Shown here: positions 9,474 to 17,626 of the stretch, one piece after another
How the letters are laid out: each line of letters starts with the position of its first letter
How positions within the stretch are numbered: position 1 is the stretch's first letter
Assembly: GCF_004745955.1 (NCBI RefSeq)
Contig: NZ_SRLD01000001.1
Location: 1-64,000 of the forward strand
DNA: 64,000 nt
From: Hymenobacter elongatus
Lineage (GTDB): Bacteria > Bacteroidota > Bacteroidia > Cytophagales > Hymenobacteraceae
Direction of reading: 5' to 3'
Notes under the pieces: generated by a model
What the model was told of the DNA's origin: nothing
The model's database searches: none
The model's input: the letters and a program-made list of their open reading frames with translations, nothing else
Translations under genes and position numbers: made by a program

Positions 9474-9724
9474 GGTGGCGCGGAATAAAATGCGGGCGGG
9501 AATGTAGCAGGGAAGGTACGAGGAGCGCGGGAAAACGCGGCTCTGCGGGGAAGAAAATCGGCGGCCTGCAAACCGGGGCTTACACCAGAATTCGGGTATC
9601 GGCTGCGCGGGCCGTACTGGCAAAGTGCGGCGGCGGCGGTAGTGGGCGGCAAACGCGCGGCCCGACAACTCCGCCTGGTACGGCACCGTTTGAAGAAGCA
9701 AGTATTTTTACTTCTCCCTCTCTT

Positions 9725-10558
9725 ATGAACCACTCCTTTCTTCGTCCAGCCGTTGTTGTTGCTCTCAGTGCCAGTATACTGGGGCTCGGCAGCAGCTGCG
9801 TTTCTCAGAAACAATATACCGCCCTGCAAACCCAATACGAGGACCTGACCAAATCCCGGGAACAGCTGCAGGCCCAGAAAACGGCGCTGGAGCAGGAGAA
9901 GGCAAGCAACGAAAATGCGCTTCGCTCCAACCTGCTCAATAAGAACCAGCAGGTCAATCAGCTCAACGACAACCTCAGCGGCGCCCAGCAGACCAATACC
10001 CAGCTCTCGGCCGATTTGCGCTCCAAGGAACAGCGCATTGCCGAAATGCAGCGCATTCTGGACCAGAAAGATGCCGCCGTGAAGTCGTTGCGCCAGAAAG
10101 TAGGCGACGCGCTCCTCGGCTTTAATGCCAACGACCTGACGGTGAACGTGAAGAACGGCAAGGTGTACGTGTCGTTGTCGGAGCAGCTATTGTTCAAGTC
10201 GGGCTCTACGAAAGTGGACCCCAAGGGCCAGGAAGCCCTGAAAAAGCTGGCTACGGCGCTGCAGGGCAACCAGGATGTGAATGTGCTGGTGGAAGGCCAC
10301 ACCGACAATGTGCCCATCTCGAAAGGGACGCTCGGCATGAAGGACAACTGGGACCTGAGCGTGCTGCGCGCCACCGAAATCACCCGAATTCTGGCCGACT
10401 CGGGGCTAAACCCTGCGCAGGTAACGCCTTCAGGCCGCTCGCAGTTTGTACCGGTAGCAGCCAACACCACACCCGCCGAAAAAGCCATGAACCGCCGCAC
10501 CGAAATCATCCTGACGCCTAAGCTCGACGAGCTGTTCCAGATTTTGGAGGCCAACTAA
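9725..10558 (+). CDS. OmpA family protein
   Basis: 277 residues from the ATG at 9725, which opens a lipoprotein-like signal ending in GLGSSC. Residues about 35-125 are Gln/Glu/Lys-rich with heptad character and should form a coiled coil. The C-terminal OmpA domain carries VEGHTDNVPIS and NRRTEIILTP, the peptidoglycan-binding core. Such proteins tie the outer membrane to the cell wall. The open frame extends upstream to 9431 but lacks signal or domain there. The gene is followed by a long hairpin that has been split by a mobile element. Confidence 0.92.
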   Translation: MNHSFLRPAVVVALSASILGLGSSCVSQKQYTALQTQYEDLTKSREQLQAQKTALEQEKASNENALRSNLLNKNQQVNQLNDNLSGAQQTNTQLSADLRSKEQRIAEMQRILDQKDAAVKSLRQKVGDALLGFNANDLTVNVKNGKVYVSLSEQLLFKSGSTKVDPKGQEALKKLATALQGNQDVNVLVEGHTDNVPISKGTLGMKDNWDLSVLRATEITRILADSGLNPAQVTPSGRSQFVPVAANTTPAEKAMNRRTEIILTPKLDELFQILEAN

Positions 10559-10645
10559 GCGTGTGTTTAGAGTTGTCCTGCGGCAGCTCTTTCAGTTTGG
10601 CGGATATGCTGTTAATGTCACTTCTCAACGACTTTTAACACGCAC

Positions 10646-10831
10646 CAGCCCCCAGCCATTGTTTCGACCGAGACAATGAAGCTGTTTGGAAAGTCAAAAG
10701 CACGTCATGCTTGATCTGGCGTCCGCGAAGTCGAAGCGGTAGAGATGCTTCGACTTCGCGGACGCCAGATCAAGCATGACGTGCTAATTGCGGTTGGCGA
10801 CTTTTTAAACAGCTTCAATAGCTGGGGGCTG
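10646..10831. repeat. Long hairpin downstream of the OmpA gene, split by an insertion
   Basis: CAGCCCCCAGC (10646-10656) is the exact reverse complement of GCTGGGGGCTG (10821-10831). Removing the element at 10678-10816 and one copy of its AAT duplication restores one hairpin, with ATTGTTTCG pairing to CGAGACAAT (8 of 9) inside the outer stem. It probably worked as the terminator of the OmpA gene. Confidence 0.7.
10678..10816. mobile_element. MITE-like element, family 1 copy B
   Basis: A 139 bp element starts GAAGCTGTTTGGAAAGTC and ends GACTTTTTAAACAGCTTC, with AAT directly repeated on both sides (10675-10677, 10817-10819). The interior is an almost uninterrupted hairpin: arms of roughly 36 bp containing GACGCCAGATCAAGCATGAC are perfectly complementary. 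It is non-coding. Confidence 0.82.
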
Positions 10832-10905
10832 TGTAGCGACTGCTAGGTGCGAGCTGCTCCTTCGAGCTGTTGAAAGAGAGCTGCGGTGGGTCTTGCTCCT
10901 CACTC

Positions 10906-11487
10906 TCACTCTCCGGTCAACAAAAACTCCTGCACCTGGCGCCATTGCTGACCATCATGGCGAAACAGGACGAGGCTGGTCACGGGAAACGTGGCTTCGT
11001 AGTGGCGGGCGGCAAAATCCTGGCGCAGTTCTGGCACATCGGCAGCCGGCAAATCCCGCGTGGCCAGCGTCATGTGAGGCGTGAAGGGCCGGGTTTCGTG
11101 CGGCACCTGCGGTACATATTCGGCGCACCACTTGAGCAGCGCCGCGTGAAAAGCTTGTATAGCTTCGGGCTGGGCAACCTGCACAAACAGCGTACGGCTG
11201 CCAAACCAGCGAAAACTCCGCAGTCCAACATCGAAACTGGGCTGGGTTTGGGCAAAGTCGGCCAATGCGCTACGCAGCGCGGCCTCAAACGTGGCGGATT
11301 GGCGCAGCGGCGGAATTAGGGTGATGTGCGGAGGCAGGCGCACGGCGTTGCGGCTACCGGTGCGCTGGTGCACTTCCTGCTTCAGCGCCCATACCGCCGA
11401 AAATACCGGCTCCGGCGGCAACACCGCCACCAGGAATAAGGGTGATTGTGCCGTAGGCCGTCGTACTGTGGTGAGTTCCTCGCTCAT
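10906..11487 (-). CDS. 2'-5' RNA ligase family protein (LigT-like)
   Basis: 193 residues from the ATG at 11487. The two HxT motifs that define the 2H phosphoesterase fold are present as HITLIPP and HMTLATR, well spaced in the two lobes. Family members act as RNA 2'-5' ligases or cyclic phosphodiesterases on RNA ends. The physiological substrate is usually unknown. It is a single gene, bounded by palindromic repeats on both sides. An upstream in-frame ATG at 11529 would add 14 unconserved residues. Confidence 0.85.
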   Translation of the reverse strand: MSEELTTVRRPTAQSPLFLVAVLPPEPVFSAVWALKQEVHQRTGSRNAVRLPPHITLIPPLRQSATFEAALRSALADFAQTQPSFDVGLRSFRWFGSRTLFVQVAQPEAIQAFHAALLKWCAEYVPQVPHETRPFTPHMTLATRDLPAADVPELRQDFAARHYEATFPVTSLVLFRHDGQQWRQVQEFLLTGE

Positions 11488-11524
11488 CTGTTGTGTGGGA
11501 GGTTGGACAGGAAGCAGAGGAATC

Positions 11525-11644
11525 GTCATGCTGAGCTTGCCGAAGCATCTCGCGTGCTGACGTAGAAGTAGTACTTCAACGACTGCCCGCGAGGTGCTTC
11601 GACAAGTTCAGCATGACACAATAATCAAAAATCCAAACACGCTC
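11525..11644. repeat. Palindromic dispersed repeat
   Basis: GTCATGCTGAGCTTGCCGAAG (from 11525) is mirrored by CTTCGACAAGTTCAGCATGAC (to 11617), the common core hairpin of this window. The right edge reads AAATCCAAACACGCTC (to 11644), the end type of family 3, but no matching left end is visible, so this copy looks truncated. Confidence 0.55.
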
Positions 11645-11664
11645 TTACCTACTACACTCCTCGC

Positions 11665-13059
11665 CTACAGGCCGTATTTACTCAGCAGATAAATCAGGCC
11701 GGCCATGCTGGCGCCGCCCAGCTCCAGCTCGCGGCGGTTTACCTTGTCGAACGTATCGGCTCCGGTGTGGTGAATGTCGAAGTAGCGCTGGGAGTCGCAG
11801 TCGTAGCCAATAAGGGCTTTGGTTTGCTCTTTCAACGGCTCAATATCGGTGCCGGCGTGACCGGCCGTAAACTCGCCACTGCCGTAGGGCCGAAACAGGG
11901 GCTGCCACTGCTGAATCTTTTTGACAGTAGCGGCCGGCGCTTCAATGTTGAACCCGCGCGGCGTAAACCCGCCGCCGTCTGACTCCATAGCCGCCAGATG
12001 CTTTTCGTTGGCCGCTTTGGCCAGTTCGGCGTATTTGTTGCCGCCGCGCACGCCGTTTTCCTCGTTCATGAACAGCACCGCCCGCACCGTACGCTCGGGC
12101 TTCAGTCCGGCTGCCTTCAGCAAACGTAGCGCCTCCATGCTCTGCACGCACCCCGTGCCATCGTCGTGGGCACCCTCGGCCAAGTCCCAGGAATCGAGGT
12201 GGCCACCTACCACGATAATTTCGTCGGGGTATTTAGTGCCTTTAATTTCGCCCACTACATTATAGCTTTTCACGTCGGGCAGCGTCTGGCAGGCCATTTC
12301 CAGCTCAAAGGTGAGGCCGGGGTCCGCTTTGAGCAGCTGGCTGAGTCGGTCGGCCCCATTAGTGCTCAGGGCAGCCGCCGGAATCTTGGTCACCTTGTCG
12401 TCGTAGCGCATCGCGCCGGTATGCGGAAACTCGTCGTGCGCCAGCGACAATGACCGCACCAGGGCCCCCACGGCCCCGCGCTTAGCGGCTTCCACGGCGC
12501 CGTTGCGGCGTTGGTCGCCGGCCTCGCCGTACGCCTGCCCGCTCTCAATGTAAGCCGGGTTCATAGGACGGTTGAACAGCACGAACCGGCCCCGAATCTT
12601 CTCGTCGGGCAAGGCGGCCAGCTCGGCCCAGGTTTTCACCTCCACTACCTGCGCCCGCAGCTTGCCGTTGGTGCCCACCGAACCACCCAAGGCACAGACG
12701 TTCATATCGACGCCCTTACCCTTGTCGGCCCGTATTTCCCCTTTTTCCTTCGCGCCCCGCACCCAGTGCGGCACCATCACCTCCTGCAGGTACACGCGGT
12801 CCAGCCCCAGCTTTTCCATGGTGGTTTTGCCCCACTGCACGGCCTGCTCGGCCTGGGGCGAGCCACTGAGCCGCCCCCCGATTTTGCCGGTCAGGTAGCG
12901 CAGGTTTTCGTAGCTCTGCCCGCGCAGCAAGGCCTCGTCGTAGATTTTGCGCAGGTTGAGCGAGTCGGTTTTAGCCGTAGTCTGGGCCGTAGCGTCTGTC
13001 AGCAACAGCACGAAGCCCGCCGCCAGAGTATGGCGCAGGAAGGAAGGAAAGCGTAGCAT
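11665..13059 (-). CDS. M28 family metallopeptidase, carboxypeptidase Q-like
   Basis: 464 residues from the ATG at 13059, which begins a signal peptide ending at DATAQ. A protease-associated insert precedes the zinc domain. Zinc ligands expected for M28 are visible in GGHLDSWD, GAHDDGTG, MNEENG and AMESDGGG, with a final histidine near the C-terminus in DIHHTGADTFD. The length and order resemble carboxypeptidase Q/PGCP, secreted enzymes that trim dipeptides. The open frame continues 204 bases upstream without a signal or domain and was excluded. It runs in the same direction as the next three genes upstream, but gaps of 100-160 bp make an operon uncertain. Confidence 0.9.
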   Translation of the reverse strand: MLRFPSFLRHTLAAGFVLLLTDATAQTTAKTDSLNLRKIYDEALLRGQSYENLRYLTGKIGGRLSGSPQAEQAVQWGKTTMEKLGLDRVYLQEVMVPHWVRGAKEKGEIRADKGKGVDMNVCALGGSVGTNGKLRAQVVEVKTWAELAALPDEKIRGRFVLFNRPMNPAYIESGQAYGEAGDQRRNGAVEAAKRGAVGALVRSLSLAHDEFPHTGAMRYDDKVTKIPAAALSTNGADRLSQLLKADPGLTFELEMACQTLPDVKSYNVVGEIKGTKYPDEIIVVGGHLDSWDLAEGAHDDGTGCVQSMEALRLLKAAGLKPERTVRAVLFMNEENGVRGGNKYAELAKAANEKHLAAMESDGGGFTPRGFNIEAPAATVKKIQQWQPLFRPYGSGEFTAGHAGTDIEPLKEQTKALIGYDCDSQRYFDIHHTGADTFDKVNRRELELGGASMAGLIYLLSKYGL

Positions 13060-13222
13060 GAACGAGGAAGTTGGGAGTAAAACCGGCGAGTAAGGTGGCT
13101 CATCGGCGCAAGGTCTAAAGTCAGATACTGGAAAGGAAGCCGGCAGCAACAAGGGCGCAAGTGCTAGCCGCAAGGTTGCGTCGAGCAGGGCATGGCGGGC
13201 CTCAACGGCTGCTGGAGGCCCG

Positions 13223-13783
13223 TTATTGGGCTCCGTAGCGGCTGGCGTCCACCGTAGGCGCACCGCTGGACGGCAGCTTCACCTCTAGCAGGTAGCTGAA
13301 CTCGTTGTCGTTGACGATGGCCACCGGGCGGGTGACGCCCAGCGCCTCCGCCGTTTCCAGAATGGTATTGGAATGGCCCACTACCACCACCGTTTTGCCC
13401 GCGAATTCCCCGCGAATCCGGTCGGCCAGCGCGCCTAGCTGCCGGGCATCATACACCTGAGGCGTGAGCTGGCGGGCGGCGGCCAGCGGCGCTACGGTAG
13501 TGCGGGTACGGGTGGTGTTGGTGGTAAAAATAGCCACAACAGGCTGCTGGCCGATTTTGTCCCGCAGGGCCGTGGCCCGCTGCTCGCCGGCGGGCGTCAG
13601 GGCTGGGTCGGCGAGGCCAGGCGTGGGGTCTTTTTCGGCGTGCCGCACGATGTACACTGTAGTTACGACGGCAGCCGTGGGCGGGGTAGTCGCGCAGCCA
13701 AATGCGGTCAGCAACAGGGCCAGCAGACAGCTATTGAAGGCGAAAGCGCGCTTACCGGCAAGAAAAAGGAGGAAGTAGTGCAT
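13223..13783 (-). CDS. Histidine phosphatase family lipoprotein
   Basis: 186 residues. A long hydrophobic signal ends in AFGCA, a plausible lipobox. The phosphoglycerate-mutase-like catalytic motif is YIVRHAEK with the phospho-histidine, and VVVGHSNT supplies the second histidine. Short SixA-like enzymes of this class act as phosphatases. Its export signal suggests an envelope or periplasmic substrate that cannot be named. It starts 12 bp after the stop of the DUF1028 gene, so the two are probably one transcript. Confidence 0.87.
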   Translation of the reverse strand: MHYFLLFLAGKRAFAFNSCLLALLLTAFGCATTPPTAAVVTTVYIVRHAEKDPTPGLADPALTPAGEQRATALRDKIGQQPVVAIFTTNTTRTRTTVAPLAAARQLTPQVYDARQLGALADRIRGEFAGKTVVVVGHSNTILETAEALGVTRPVAIVNDNEFSYLLEVKLPSSGAPTVDASRYGAQ

Positions 13784-13795
13784 GAAGGGAGTAGG

Positions 13796-14797
13796 CTATT
13801 TTAACGCTAGAATCTGTTGCAGCTCGGCCGCCGAAACCGTCAACAGGCCGACTTTGGGCAGCCGCTCGGTGAGCGTACGCCAGTTAGGCTCCTGCCGGAA
13901 AATCGGCTTCAGCAGCGCCAGAGCGGCGGGCAACTGCTGCTTGTTGGCCAGAGAAATGGCGTGCCAATACTGCATTTCCAGGTTCTGGGGAAACATCTTT
14001 TCGGCGGCCTGGTATTCCTCAATGGCGCGGGTCATGTCGTTTTTTTCCACGGCCAGGTCGCCGGCATTCATGTGGTCGTAGGCGCGGGTGAGGCGCAGCA
14101 GGCGGGCCAGCTCGGGCAGCGGCGCGGCGCTGTCATCTACCCGCAGGTCGATGAGGCGGTCGTCCCAGGGGGCGGCAGTGGCCTGGCCCCGCACCACCAG
14201 CAAGGCTGCCGACTGCTTGCCCCGAATGTCGCCCCCGGCCGCCTGGGCCGCTTCCAGAGCCGACAGCACCCGCTCGGCGAAGGGCAGCCGGGCATTTTGC
14301 TCGTAGGCTTTGGCCATGGCGGGCCATACCTTATCGGTCAGCATCATATTGGCCTGCACCGAAAACTGACTGCCTTTCTGGTGGCCAGCCATATCGACGC
14401 ACTTGTTGCCGGTGTGCGTGGCCACGTTGCCGCGGGCATCCACAATGGCTACCTGGCGCACGTCGCGGCCCTCATCGGTAGCCAGTAGCTCGTCGAGGGC
14501 CTGCTGGGCAGTTTTGCCGCTTTTCAGCAAGGCTAACCCACGCGTCCCGAACGACTTATTGACAAACGACTGCGTGGCCACCACCCCCACGCCCGCTTCG
14601 CCCCACGAGACGGCCGTGCCCACCGAAAACCAGTGGCTTTGCACCGCCACGGCCATGTCGCCGGTGGCCGGGTCGCGGGCCACGATGGAAAACGTGTGCG
14701 CCAGCGGATCGGAGGCGGTATAGACCTGCGCGGCGGCGGGCCGGGCCAGGCCCAGCACCAGTAGCGCAGCCAGGTAAAGGCGGGTTTTGAGCAGCAT
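13796..14797 (-). CDS. DUF1028 domain protein with TPR-like tail
   Basis: 333 residues. The signal peptide ends at AAAQ (about residue 23). Residues 30-225 fit DUF1028, an Ntn-hydrolase-like fold, with the early conserved block THTFSIVARDPATGDMAVAV and QANMM. The C-terminal 90 residues contain a tetratricopeptide-like helical pair (DLAVEKNDMTRAIEEYQAAE). The activity of DUF1028 proteins is not established. It is followed within 12 bp by the histidine phosphatase gene. Confidence 0.85.
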   Translation of the reverse strand: MLLKTRLYLAALLVLGLARPAAAQVYTASDPLAHTFSIVARDPATGDMAVAVQSHWFSVGTAVSWGEAGVGVVATQSFVNKSFGTRGLALLKSGKTAQQALDELLATDEGRDVRQVAIVDARGNVATHTGNKCVDMAGHQKGSQFSVQANMMLTDKVWPAMAKAYEQNARLPFAERVLSALEAAQAAGGDIRGKQSAALLVVRGQATAAPWDDRLIDLRVDDSAAPLPELARLLRLTRAYDHMNAGDLAVEKNDMTRAIEEYQAAEKMFPQNLEMQYWHAISLANKQQLPAALALLKPIFRQEPNWRTLTERLPKVGLLTVSAAELQQILALK

Positions 14798-14991
14798 GAA
14801 CGAGGAAGGAAGCGTGAACGGGCCGGAAGATAAAGCAGAAATCCTACCGGAGTAAACCCACAGCTACTGCTGAGAAGAATTCGAAGCACGCCGGGCAATA
14901 ACGAAACGAGAAGACGCTGGTATCGGCCAGCTGCGCCGGCGGGCTGATACGGAGCGGATGACTACCATTTGCAACGCCTGACCCCGAAACG

Positions 14992-15026
14992 CCACGAGCC
15001 CCGAAAAGGACTTTCGGGGCTCGTGG
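14992..15026 (-). terminator. Terminator after surE
   Basis: A perfect 15-bp stem (CCACGAGCCCCGAAA with its complement, 14992-15006 and 15012-15026) with a 5-base loop lies 16 bp past the surE stop. The A/T-rich part of the stem faces the loop, so it is not a textbook U-tract terminator, but position and strength support the call. Confidence 0.65.
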
Positions 15027-15042
15027 GTACGCAGCGCGCCGC

Positions 15043-15933
15043 CTACTTCTTGGCCGCTTTTTTGGCCCCCGGGGCCGCTTTGGCGGTGGCCGCCGGTTGG
15101 GGAGAAGTCGTTTTTTTAGCCGCTGCCGGCGCTTTGGCGGGCGTGCCCAGCGTCAATTGCCAGCTGCTGCTCATTTGGGTCAGCCCGTGCAGGGCCGTCA
15201 GGTCGTACTGGCAGGGCACGATGGAAATGTAGTTGTTGGCCAGCGCCACCTCGTCGGTGTCCTCGCCCTGGTCCTCGTTCACGAAGTTGCCGATCAGCCA
15301 GTAATACGGGCGGTTGTGCGGGTCGTGGCGCAGGTCAAATTCCTCCTGCCACTTCGCCCGGGCCTGCCGGCAGAGCTTGGCCCCCACGATGGGCCGGGCC
15401 GACTTCTTCGGAATATTGACGTTCAGGGCCGTGCCGGCCGGAATGCCATTGGCCAGGGCCTGCCGGGTAATATGCTCCACCCATTCCTCGGTGTGCGAAA
15501 AATCGGCCTGGTGGCCGTAGTCGCACAGCGAGAAGCCAATGGCGGGCAGCCCTTCGATAGCCGCCTCAATGGCCGCCGACATCGTGCCCGAGTACAGCAC
15601 ATTTACGCTGGAGTTGGAGCCGTGGTTAATACCGGATACGACGATGTCGGGCCGCCGGTCTTTGAGCACAAAATGCTTGGCCAGCTTCACGCAGTCGGCG
15701 GGCGTACCGCTGCACTCGTAGGCTTCGATGCCCTCGAAAATAGTGCTGGGGTCGAGGCGCAGGGAAGTGCCGATGGTGATGGCGTGGCCCATGCCCGACT
15801 GCGGCGAGTTGGGCGCTACCACCACTACCTCCCCGATGCGCCGCATCACGCGCACCAGCATGGCAATGCCGGGGGCCGTGATGCCATCATCGTTAGAAAT
15901 CAAAATCAGCGGTTTGCGGGCTTTGGGACTCAC
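15043..15933 (-). CDS. surE: 5'/3'-nucleotidase SurE
   Basis: 296 residues. SurE dephosphorylates nucleoside 5'- and 3'-monophosphates and has been linked to survival in stationary phase. The metal site is plain: ISNDDGITAPG near the N-terminus, then SGINHGSN and YSGTMSAAIEA. The only start that fits is GTG at 15933, eight residues before the family core. The C-terminal 35 residues are an Ala/Lys/Pro-rich low-complexity tail (KKAAKK) not usual for SurE. It is a single gene with a strong hairpin after it. Confidence 0.94.
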   Translation of the reverse strand: MSPKARKPLILISNDDGITAPGIAMLVRVMRRIGEVVVVAPNSPQSGMGHAITIGTSLRLDPSTIFEGIEAYECSGTPADCVKLAKHFVLKDRRPDIVVSGINHGSNSSVNVLYSGTMSAAIEAAIEGLPAIGFSLCDYGHQADFSHTEEWVEHITRQALANGIPAGTALNVNIPKKSARPIVGAKLCRQARAKWQEEFDLRHDPHNRPYYWLIGNFVNEDQGEDTDEVALANNYISIVPCQYDLTALHGLTQMSSSWQLTLGTPAKAPAAAKKTTSPQPAATAKAAPGAKKAAKK

Positions 15934-16063
15934 GGGCAGCGGGGGTTAAAGTCAGAATATACGTGCAAAGGTACACAAGGCCACGGCTTGCACTGTTACG
16001 GCTACGTAAAGCTGATCCGTACTCTAACGCCCGGCCCCCCGACCGCCGTACTTCTTTTCTACC

Positions 16064-16720
16064 ATGATCCACTCTCTTTTCCGTGGTGCCGCCGCAGTGG
16101 TGCTCGGGGCTTGCCTAAGCGCCTGCGACTCGTCGTCGTCGTCCCGCACCCCAGCCGCTTCCGCCGGCGCCGAAACGCCCTTCGCGGGTACCAACGGCGC
16201 CACCGACCCGGCCGCGCTCAGTACCTCGGCGGCCCGCCTTCCCGACTCGCTGCACCTGATTAGCCCGAGCCGCGTGGGGCGGCTGCGCCTTAACATGAAG
16301 GAGCACGAGCTGCTGGCCGTGGTGCCCGCCGCCCAGCTGACCAAAAGCACCCACCAGTTTGAGGGAGCCACCTACCCGGCATACCGCATGCGCGATGCCC
16401 AGCAGCCCACGGCCCCCGCGACTATCCTGGAATTCATTGGCTCCGACTCTACCCAGTACACCCTGCGCCGCATCCGGATCTACGACCCGCAGTATCGCAC
16501 GGCCGAGGGTATTGGGGTGGGCTCCCCGTTCGGCGCGGCCCGGCAAGTATATGGCCTCACGCGGGTGCGGCAGGACGAGGACGATTTTGTGGCCATCTCG
16601 GGCGAGATGCGCATTGGCTGGATTCTGGACGAAAACTCGTTGCCCGCCAGGCACGGCAACGACATCAGCACGTCGGAAATCCCCCCGGCAACGCGCATCA
16701 TGGGGGTTCGAGTGCGGTAG
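16064..16720 (+). CDS. Hypothetical lipoprotein
   Basis: 218 residues. The signal peptide ends in LSAC with a lipobox at Cys21, followed by a Ser/Ala-rich linker. The folded part (about 65-218) has a GRLRLNMKEHELLAVVP segment and a later VGSPFGAARQVYGL segment, a pattern seen in small beta-rich envelope proteins, but no family was recognised. No operon partner is evident; the DoxX gene follows 134 bp later. Confidence 0.72.
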   Translation: MIHSLFRGAAAVVLGACLSACDSSSSSRTPAASAGAETPFAGTNGATDPAALSTSAARLPDSLHLISPSRVGRLRLNMKEHELLAVVPAAQLTKSTHQFEGATYPAYRMRDAQQPTAPATILEFIGSDSTQYTLRRIRIYDPQYRTAEGIGVGSPFGAARQVYGLTRVRQDEDDFVAISGEMRIGWILDENSLPARHGNDISTSEIPPATRIMGVRVR

Positions 16721-16854
16721 CTCCTCCGTACCATTATGGGATTCCGTCATAATTCTTGTACTTTGGCAACGATGGCAGCACGGCTATATTGTCGTTTTTG
16801 CTTCCCCCGTCCCCCGTCCCCCGTCCCCCGTCTTAGCCTCTCCTCGCCAGTTTT

Positions 16855-17289
16855 ATGGTCCTGTTTGAAAACCGCTACCACTACCACGATTTGGGCTTGT
16901 TGCTGCTCCGCATCGGGATTGGGGTTATGTTCACGATTCATGGCTACCCCAAGCTGATGGGCGGGCAGGAATCGTGGGTTCAACTGGGAGGCGTTATGAA
17001 AATGGTCGGTATCAGCTTCGCGCCGGCGGTGTGGGGCTTGCTGGCCGCCCTGGCCGAAGCTGTGGGTGGGCAGTTGTTGGCGCTGGGCCTGTTTTTTCGC
17101 CTGGCCTGCGCTTTTCTGCTGGCAACTATGCTGATGGCCGCCCTCATGCACGTGCTCAGCGGCGACGACTTCAATACTTACTCCCACGCGCTGGAATCAG
17201 CTATTCTGTTCCTGGGGTTGCTCTTTATCGGCCCCGGCAAGTACAGCCTCGACCAAGCGCTGTTTCCGCACCGCCGCCGCCTCTACTAG
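16855..17289 (+). CDS. DoxX family membrane protein
   Basis: 144 residues with four predicted membrane segments, the DoxX/SURF4-like fold. The first segment carries GLLLLRIGIGVMFTIHGYPK, the typical opening. Charged loops are short. DoxX proteins are inner-membrane proteins of uncertain role, sometimes linked to quinone or thiosulphate redox. The region just before the start holds short CCCCGTCC-type tandem repeats (about 16800-16830). It is a single gene followed by a palindromic repeat. Confidence 0.88.
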   Translation: MVLFENRYHYHDLGLLLLRIGIGVMFTIHGYPKLMGGQESWVQLGGVMKMVGISFAPAVWGLLAALAEAVGGQLLALGLFFRLACAFLLATMLMAALMHVLSGDDFNTYSHALESAILFLGLLFIGPGKYSLDQALFPHRRRLY

Positions 17290-17332
17290 GCCGGGTGAAC
17301 CGTAATCGAAAAAGCAGTCCTGAATGCTTTTT

Positions 17333-17452
17333 GAACGTCATGTCGAGCATTCTGCGCATCAAGCAGCGAACGAGACATCTCACGTGCGGTCGTCTGAGTA
17401 ACAATGCAACGACCGACCGCAAGATGGCTCGCCAAGGCTCGGCAGGACGTTC
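17333..17452. repeat. Palindromic dispersed repeat
   Basis: GAACGTC at 17333 is mirrored by GACGTTC at 17446-17452. The left arm GTCGAGCATTCTGCGCATCA is nearly identical to that at 21750, so the two gaps share one repeat type. The rest of the 337 bp gap between DoxX and the M14 gene shows no gene. Confidence 0.55.
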
Positions 17453-17626
17453 TGGAAAGACGAAAAGCGCTCAACAAACGTTACTATCCCCACGCCCTGA
17501 GCTGGGTGAGCAGTACCACCCGAGGCCCCGGCGAAGGAATATTTCGCGAGAGCCACGCGCCGGACGCGCTGGCCCCACAACTGATATTTTAGTCTAGCTT
17601 CGCGGCTCCTTGCTACATTCGCCCGC

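Noticed and set aside
8133..9488. 451-codon open frame antisense to the subtilase
   Set aside because: Only the subtilase strand has catalytic motifs; this frame is a composition effect.
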